DNA of 9,873 nt, taken from positions 1 through 9,873 of the forward strand of contig JANJWY010000041.1 of NCBI GenBank assembly GCA_024709285.1, read 5' to 3'. Shown here piece after piece: positions 7,118 to 9,873 of this stretch. Both the position numbers and the translations under genes were made by a program. Under the pieces are notes generated by a model. It saw only the letters and a program-made list of their open reading frames with translations, ran no database searches and was not told the origin of the DNA. Position 1 is the stretch's first letter; each line of letters begins with the position of its first letter. Origin of the DNA: Erysipelotrichaceae bacterium. GTDB lineage: Bacteria > Bacillota_I > Bacilli_A > Erysipelotrichales > Erysipelotrichaceae.

Positions 7118-7833
7118 TTTTTGAAGGAGCTTTGTCGGTTAAGGCCGTCATTCAAGGCAAGAAAAGAGAAGTACTGGAAGTTTTGGCAGATAAAAGTAAA
7201 CGCTCGGAGAGGGATTTTCAGTATATTCAGCGTTTGTGCGAGAGTCAAAGAATTCCATTTCTTTGGAAACCGCGCGAGGAAATTGATGTTTTAGCCAATG
7301 GAAAAACTCATGGCGGAGTCATTGCCTCTGCCGCTGAAAGGAAATTTGATGATTTCAACTCACTTCAAGGTTGTGACTTTGTATTGTTGGTTGAAGGAAT
7401 CGAAGATCCGTTTAATTTGGGCTATATTTTCCGTACAGCCGCAGCCGCAGGTGCTCAAGCTGTCATCACCCGTGTGCGGGATTGGAGTTTTAGTGAAAGC
7501 ATCATATGCAAGTCTTCGGCAGGTGTCAGTGAGCGAATGAAATGGGTGTTGGCGGATGACTTTGATCAGGCAGGAAATTCGATCAAAGACATGGGATTTA
7601 AAATCATGTGTGCACTGAGAAATGATTCTGCGACTGAAATGAGTAATGCTGATCTCACGGTTCCCTTGTGTTTATGCATTGGCGGTGAGATGAGAGGATT
7701 GTCCAAAGCAATCATTCAACACAGCGATCAAAATATATATATTGCCTATCCGACAGATACCAAAGTCGCATTGCCTGCAGCACAGGCTGCGGCGGTATTG
7801 TGTTTCGAAGTTGTCCGGCAACGTAAAAAATAA
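7114..7833 (+). CDS. SpoU/TrmH-family (SPOUT) RNA 2'-O-methyltransferase
   Basis: A 239-residue SAM-dependent RNA methyltransferase. The N-terminal part ends in THGGVIA (65-71), like the substrate-binding domain of RlmB/TrmH proteins. Motif 1 is EGIEDPFNLGYIFRTAAAAG (94-113) with the conserved Asn101 and Arg107, and motif 2 is CIGGEMRGLS (188-197). Motif 3, normally with SLNVS, here reads TKVALPAAQAAAVLCFE (216-232), so the Ser-Leu-Asn core is replaced; the knot-forming helix still looks intact. The target RNA is unknown; family members act on rRNA or tRNA. The start overlaps the trhP2 stop (ATGA) with AGGAAGGTG upstream, which suggests a linked tRNA or rRNA modification job. The stop lies inside a two-way terminator shared with the convergent DUF4097 gene. 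Confidence 0.88.
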   Translation: MIFEGALSVKAVIQGKKREVLEVLADKSKRSERDFQYIQRLCESQRIPFLWKPREEIDVLANGKTHGGVIASAAERKFDDFNSLQGCDFVLLVEGIEDPFNLGYIFRTAAAAGAQAVITRVRDWSFSESIICKSSAGVSERMKWVLADDFDQAGNSIKDMGFKIMCALRNDSATEMSNADLTVPLCLCIGGEMRGLSKAIIQHSDQNIYIAYPTDTKVALPAAQAAAVLCFEVVRQRKK

Positions 7834-7853
7834 CTCTACGGAGTTATTTTTTT
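7825..7853. terminator. Two-way intrinsic terminator between convergent genes
   Basis: A-run 7825-7830 plus TAACTC pairs perfectly with GAGTTA plus T-run ending at 7852 (12 pairs, 4-base loop TACG). On either strand the stem is followed by, or ends in, a run of six or seven T. It spans the methyltransferase stop (ending 7833) and the DUF4097 stop (7838-7836). Confidence 0.88.
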
Positions 7854-8711
7854 GTCTATCTGGATGGTGGCGTACAGTGCGTTGACCGATATATCAATCT
7901 TATGTTCGGATGAATCATACTCATAATCAAAGGTCTGTGATGCGAAGTACCTGGTTTCTGTCTGATTTTCAATCAGGGTCGTATTAATACCAGTCGATTC
8001 GATTCTTACCCCTTTTGTTGGCATATGCTGGATGCTCATCTCTACATATCCTGAGGAAATGTTCAGTTCCATCGAAGTATTTTCGCCCGGCTGATAAATA
8101 ATGTTTGCCGAAGTGGAGTTAACTGACAGTTTATTGGCGATATGTGTACAGCTCAGATCCAGTTTTGCGGTGTTGATAAATATGTCCGAGGAAATATTGG
8201 TTATGTCAATCGTTGAATCAGCGGTGTTGATGGCAAGATATTGGATGTTATCGCTCAGGCGGGGCGAACTGACAATGATGGCAGGCGCAACTCCGTAAAT
8301 GAAGATATTGCCTTTGAAATCATAAGGGATAATGACTTCAATACTGACCAGCCGGCTGATTGGCGGACATTTTTTAAACCACGGACAAGATGTCAGACTG
8401 ACGCCGTTGGTTGGTGAACCGATAATGAAATCCCGTGACTCACGTTTTGCAATGATGGCTTCAAGATGTCCGGTGATGTTGGCAGTGATTTGTGTCTGTT
8501 GTGCCATCGTCAGAGTGATGGTGTCCGCTAATCCGCCATGAATGGTGATATTGTTGACTTCGGAAAAGTTTTGATTGAATGATAGTGATTGGACGGACTG
8601 TTTATCATCATAATCAATCAAATCCTTTCCAGCCCAAAGAAACCAAAAAAAGGCAAAAGTAAGAAGAATCATTCCTAGTGATATCAGTGATAATCCCCAA
8701 GTTTTTTTCAT
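7836..8711 (-). CDS. DUF4097-type membrane-anchored beta-repeat protein
   Basis: A 291-residue protein with a short positive N-terminus (MKKTWG), one hydrophobic segment at about residues 7-27 and a long extracytoplasmic part rich in short Ile/Val/Ser/Thr/Asn strands, for example IFINTAKLDLSCTHIANKLS and NSTSANIIYQPG. This is the pattern of DUF4097 ('putative adhesin') beta-helix proteins. The hydrophobic segment looks like an uncleaved anchor because no clear cleavage motif follows. A CPWFKKC pair at C109/C115 could form a disulfide. The biochemical role of the family is not established; it is usually thought to act in envelope stress or surface functions. It starts 5 bases after the DUF1700 stop, the common pairing, so the two form an operon. 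Confidence 0.75.
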   Translation of the reverse strand: MKKTWGLSLISLGMILLTFAFFWFLWAGKDLIDYDDKQSVQSLSFNQNFSEVNNITIHGGLADTITLTMAQQTQITANITGHLEAIIAKRESRDFIIGSPTNGVSLTSCPWFKKCPPISRLVSIEVIIPYDFKGNIFIYGVAPAIIVSSPRLSDNIQYLAINTADSTIDITNISSDIFINTAKLDLSCTHIANKLSVNSTSANIIYQPGENTSMELNISSGYVEMSIQHMPTKGVRIESTGINTTLIENQTETRYFASQTFDYEYDSSEHKIDISVNALYATIQIDKKITP

Positions 8712-8716
8712 TGAGG

Positions 8717-9373
8717 TTACCTGAAATTTCCTTTAAAAAGATTTTTAAATCCATGATACACGCCGATGAGTGCTGATAGAAACAGTGTGACAAGCCCGCT
8801 GCCGACCATGATCAGACCAATGCCGACTAAAAGAGAAAAGTCTTCGCGGACAGTAAAGGGAAACTGCCAGATCTGATACGGAAGATCGAAGGTCATGATC
8901 AATCCTTGTAAAAAGGCCACAGCAGCAATGATGATCCCGGCAATCACAACCATTCCAAAGACAAGCAAAACAGGAAGCCCGATCATTAATCCAAGTAAAA
9001 AGCGGAGAATCGTGATTTTATTTGAACGGCTTCCTTGACTTTCTTTTGTGATGAAAGCGGCAGGGATTTCATTTTTTGTTGAAGAGATGTCTAACTCTTC
9101 TTCAATCAATGGAATCTTCTCATCAATGTTTTCTGTGCCTGCATCATTTTCGTATGGAATATCGGCTTTTAGATTGTTGGATTGAAAATTACTGATAAGT
9201 TTTACCGGATTACCTAGCTGTTCAATGATTTCACGCTCACTAAGACCTTTGGCTGATTTTTCATCGAACGTACGCAGTACCTGTGTCATTATTTGCAGGG
9301 AAGTGTCCGTGTCCAATGAATTCATGTGTTGTTTCAGTAAGCGGAGATATTCTTGTTTGTTGATAAGAATCAC
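8717..9373 (-). CDS. DUF1700/HAAS-domain membrane protein
   Basis: The N-terminus, INKQEYLRLLKQHMNSL followed by GLSEREIIEQLGNPVKLISNF, is a typical HAAS/DUF1700 helical domain. A polar acidic linker follows (about 70-115 of the mature frame), then hydrophobic segments in two blocks: ITILRFLLG through GLIMTF, and FSLLVGIGL through LIGVYHGF, probably four membrane spans. Such proteins are usually encoded between a PadR regulator and a DUF4097 protein; DUF4097 is present downstream but no PadR is seen. The listed start is GTG at 9373 (218 residues). The frame continues upstream to a TTG at 9472, rejected because it runs across both divergent promoters. The only good ribosome binding site (AGGGGTGAT, 9377-9369) contains this GTG and is better placed for ATC at 9364, where the domain begins. 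Confidence 0.8.
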   Translation of the reverse strand: MILINKQEYLRLLKQHMNSLDTDTSLQIMTQVLRTFDEKSAKGLSEREIIEQLGNPVKLISNFQSNNLKADIPYENDAGTENIDEKIPLIEEELDISSTKNEIPAAFITKESQGSRSNKITILRFLLGLMIGLPVLLVFGMVVIAGIIIAAVAFLQGLIMTFDLPYQIWQFPFTVREDFSLLVGIGLIMVGSGLVTLFLSALIGVYHGFKNLFKGNFR

Positions 9374-9377
9374 CCCT
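9369..9377 (-). promoter_or_regulatory. Ribosome binding site of the DUF1700 gene
   Basis: AGGGGTGAT matches the extended anti-Shine-Dalgarno partner (AGGAGGTGAT) and has 8 bases from its GGGG core to an ATC codon at 9364. It overlaps the GTG at 9373, so it cannot serve that codon. Confidence 0.6.
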
Positions 9378-9389
9378 ATCGTTAAACTG

Positions 9390-9419
9390 AGTATATCACT
9401 GCTTGTGTCTTTAAGTAAA
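9390..9419 (-). promoter_or_regulatory. Promoter of the DUF1700-DUF4097 operon
   Basis: Minus strand TTTACT (9419-9414), an 18-base spacer and TATACT (9395-9390) with TG in extended -10 position (TGATATACT). Transcription would start near 9383, giving a very short leader before the ribosome binding site. Confidence 0.6.
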
Positions 9420-9448
9420 TAGACAAGGGCGAAAAGGTCGCTTATAAT
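9420..9448 (+). promoter_or_regulatory. Promoter of the NAD+ synthetase gene
   Basis: TAGACA (9420-9425), an ideal 17-base spacer and a perfect TATAAT (9443-9448). Its -35 directly abuts the -35 of the minus-strand promoter. The start would be near 9455, about 20 bases before the ATG. Confidence 0.75.
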
Positions 9449-9474
9449 GATGGTAGGAAATCGAGGGATCAATT

Positions 9475-9873
9475 ATGAAAATCGCACTGGGACAACTCAA
9501 TGTTCAAAGCGGAAATATAGCAGGGAATATCGATGCGATGAAGGCCATGATTTTTGAGGCAAAAGAAAAAAATGCGGATATCATCGTTTTTCCGGAGATG
9601 GCGGTAAGCGGTTATTTTCTGCAAGACAAGTGGACTGACAGTGAGTTTGTAGCTTTCTGTCACGCTCAAAATGAGACGATAAAAGCGCTGAGTGATGGCA
9701 TTGGCATTATTTGGGGAAATGTCAGTCATATGTATGGGGGTCAGTCATTTGTTGGTCATGACGGTCGTCCCGCCCGTTTTAACAGTGCTTTTTTTGCATA
9801 TGATCAACAGTGGGTCCCGAGGCCAAATTCTGCCTGGGGGCAATATGTGAAGCACTTATTGCCGGATTACCGG
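9475..9873 (+). CDS. nadE: Glutamine-dependent NAD+ synthetase, N-terminal glutaminase domain, 3' end missing
   Basis: The first 133 residues of a nitrilase-superfamily (carbon-nitrogen hydrolase) domain, running off the window. MKIALGQLNVQSGNIAGNI and ADIIVFPEMAVSGYFLQD are the usual opening of glutamine-dependent NadE, which amidates deamido-NAD+ to NAD+ with ATP, taking ammonia from glutamine. E41 is the catalytic Glu of the Glu-Lys-Cys triad, and K126 in YVKHLLPDYR is the Lys; the Cys lies beyond the window. The LLPDYR segment matches the NadE pattern where FD(D/E)xRYF should follow. A stand-alone nitrilase-type amidohydrolase is a less likely alternative. GAGGGA lies 7 bases before the ATG, and a strong promoter precedes it. 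Confidence 0.85.
   Translation, partial: MKIALGQLNVQSGNIAGNIDAMKAMIFEAKEKNADIIVFPEMAVSGYFLQDKWTDSEFVAFCHAQNETIKALSDGIGIIWGNVSHMYGGQSFVGHDGRPARFNSAFFAYDQQWVPRPNSAWGQYVKHLLPDYR

Noticed and set aside
9374..9472. 33-residue hydrophobic N-terminal extension of the DUF1700 protein from a TTG start
   Set aside because: It is translated from DNA that holds the promoters of both divergent genes and precedes the point where the HAAS domain normally begins.
9469..9729. Minus-strand open frame over the start of the NAD+ synthetase gene
   Set aside because: It is antisense to the conserved nitrilase-type domain, and its coding sense has no recognisable motif.
1..9873. CRISPR array, tRNA/rRNA genes, insertion sequences or phage genes
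   Set aside because: No regularly spaced repeats, no cloverleaf-like or rRNA-like segments, and no transposase or phage proteins were seen in any frame.

Overview
This is an ordinary-looking, gene-dense bacterial chromosome segment. It is somewhat AT-rich by eye, has strong AGGAGG-type ribosome binding sites, ATG/GTG starts, TGA used as a stop (so the standard bacterial code), short overlaps between genes, and several extended -10 promoters. Together with the gene families, such as a HAAS/DUF1700 plus DUF4097 pair and adjacent TrhP1/TrhP2-type U32 proteins, this points to Bacillota (Firmicutes). An Erysipelotrichia-like member is my best guess, by inference only. I see no insertion sequence, prophage, CRISPR array, tRNA or rRNA. 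The longest gap between genes is about 100 bases.

Layout. (1) 1-2569, plus strand: the 3' part of a GH13 alpha-glucosidase, an overlapping PHP-domain phosphoesterase, a PrxQ/Bcp peroxiredoxin with its own candidate promoter, and a one-base-overlapping DUF454 membrane protein. (2) 2566-3603, minus strand: a low-specificity threonine aldolase, convergent with DUF454; their stop codons overlap inside a two-way terminator hairpin. (3) 3697-7833, plus strand: a tight four-gene unit of an MFS permease, two paralogous U32-family proteins (TrhP1-like and TrhP2-like) and a SpoU/TrmH-type RNA methyltransferase. (4) 7836-9373, minus strand: a DUF1700/HAAS membrane protein followed by a DUF4097 membrane-anchored beta-repeat protein, again ending in a shared two-way terminator against the methyltransferase gene. 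(5) 9475 to the end, plus strand: the N-terminal part of a glutamine-dependent NAD+ synthetase, divergent from group 4, with back-to-back promoters.

How the genes fit together. The U32 pair plus methyltransferase is the most coherent module. TrhP1/TrhP2 proteins make 5-hydroxyuridine at the tRNA wobble position in Bacillus subtilis, and the overlapping SPOUT methyltransferase suggests a linked RNA-modification unit. The first U32 protein has lost most of the iron-sulfur ligands kept by the second. The DUF1700/DUF4097 pair resembles the envelope module that usually travels with a PadR regulator, but no PadR gene is visible here. I do not see a clearly new biological system. The points most worth a second look are the degenerate U32 partner, the methyltransferase with an altered third SPOUT motif, a terminator-like hairpin inside trhP1, and the uncertain (possibly ATC) start of the DUF1700 gene.
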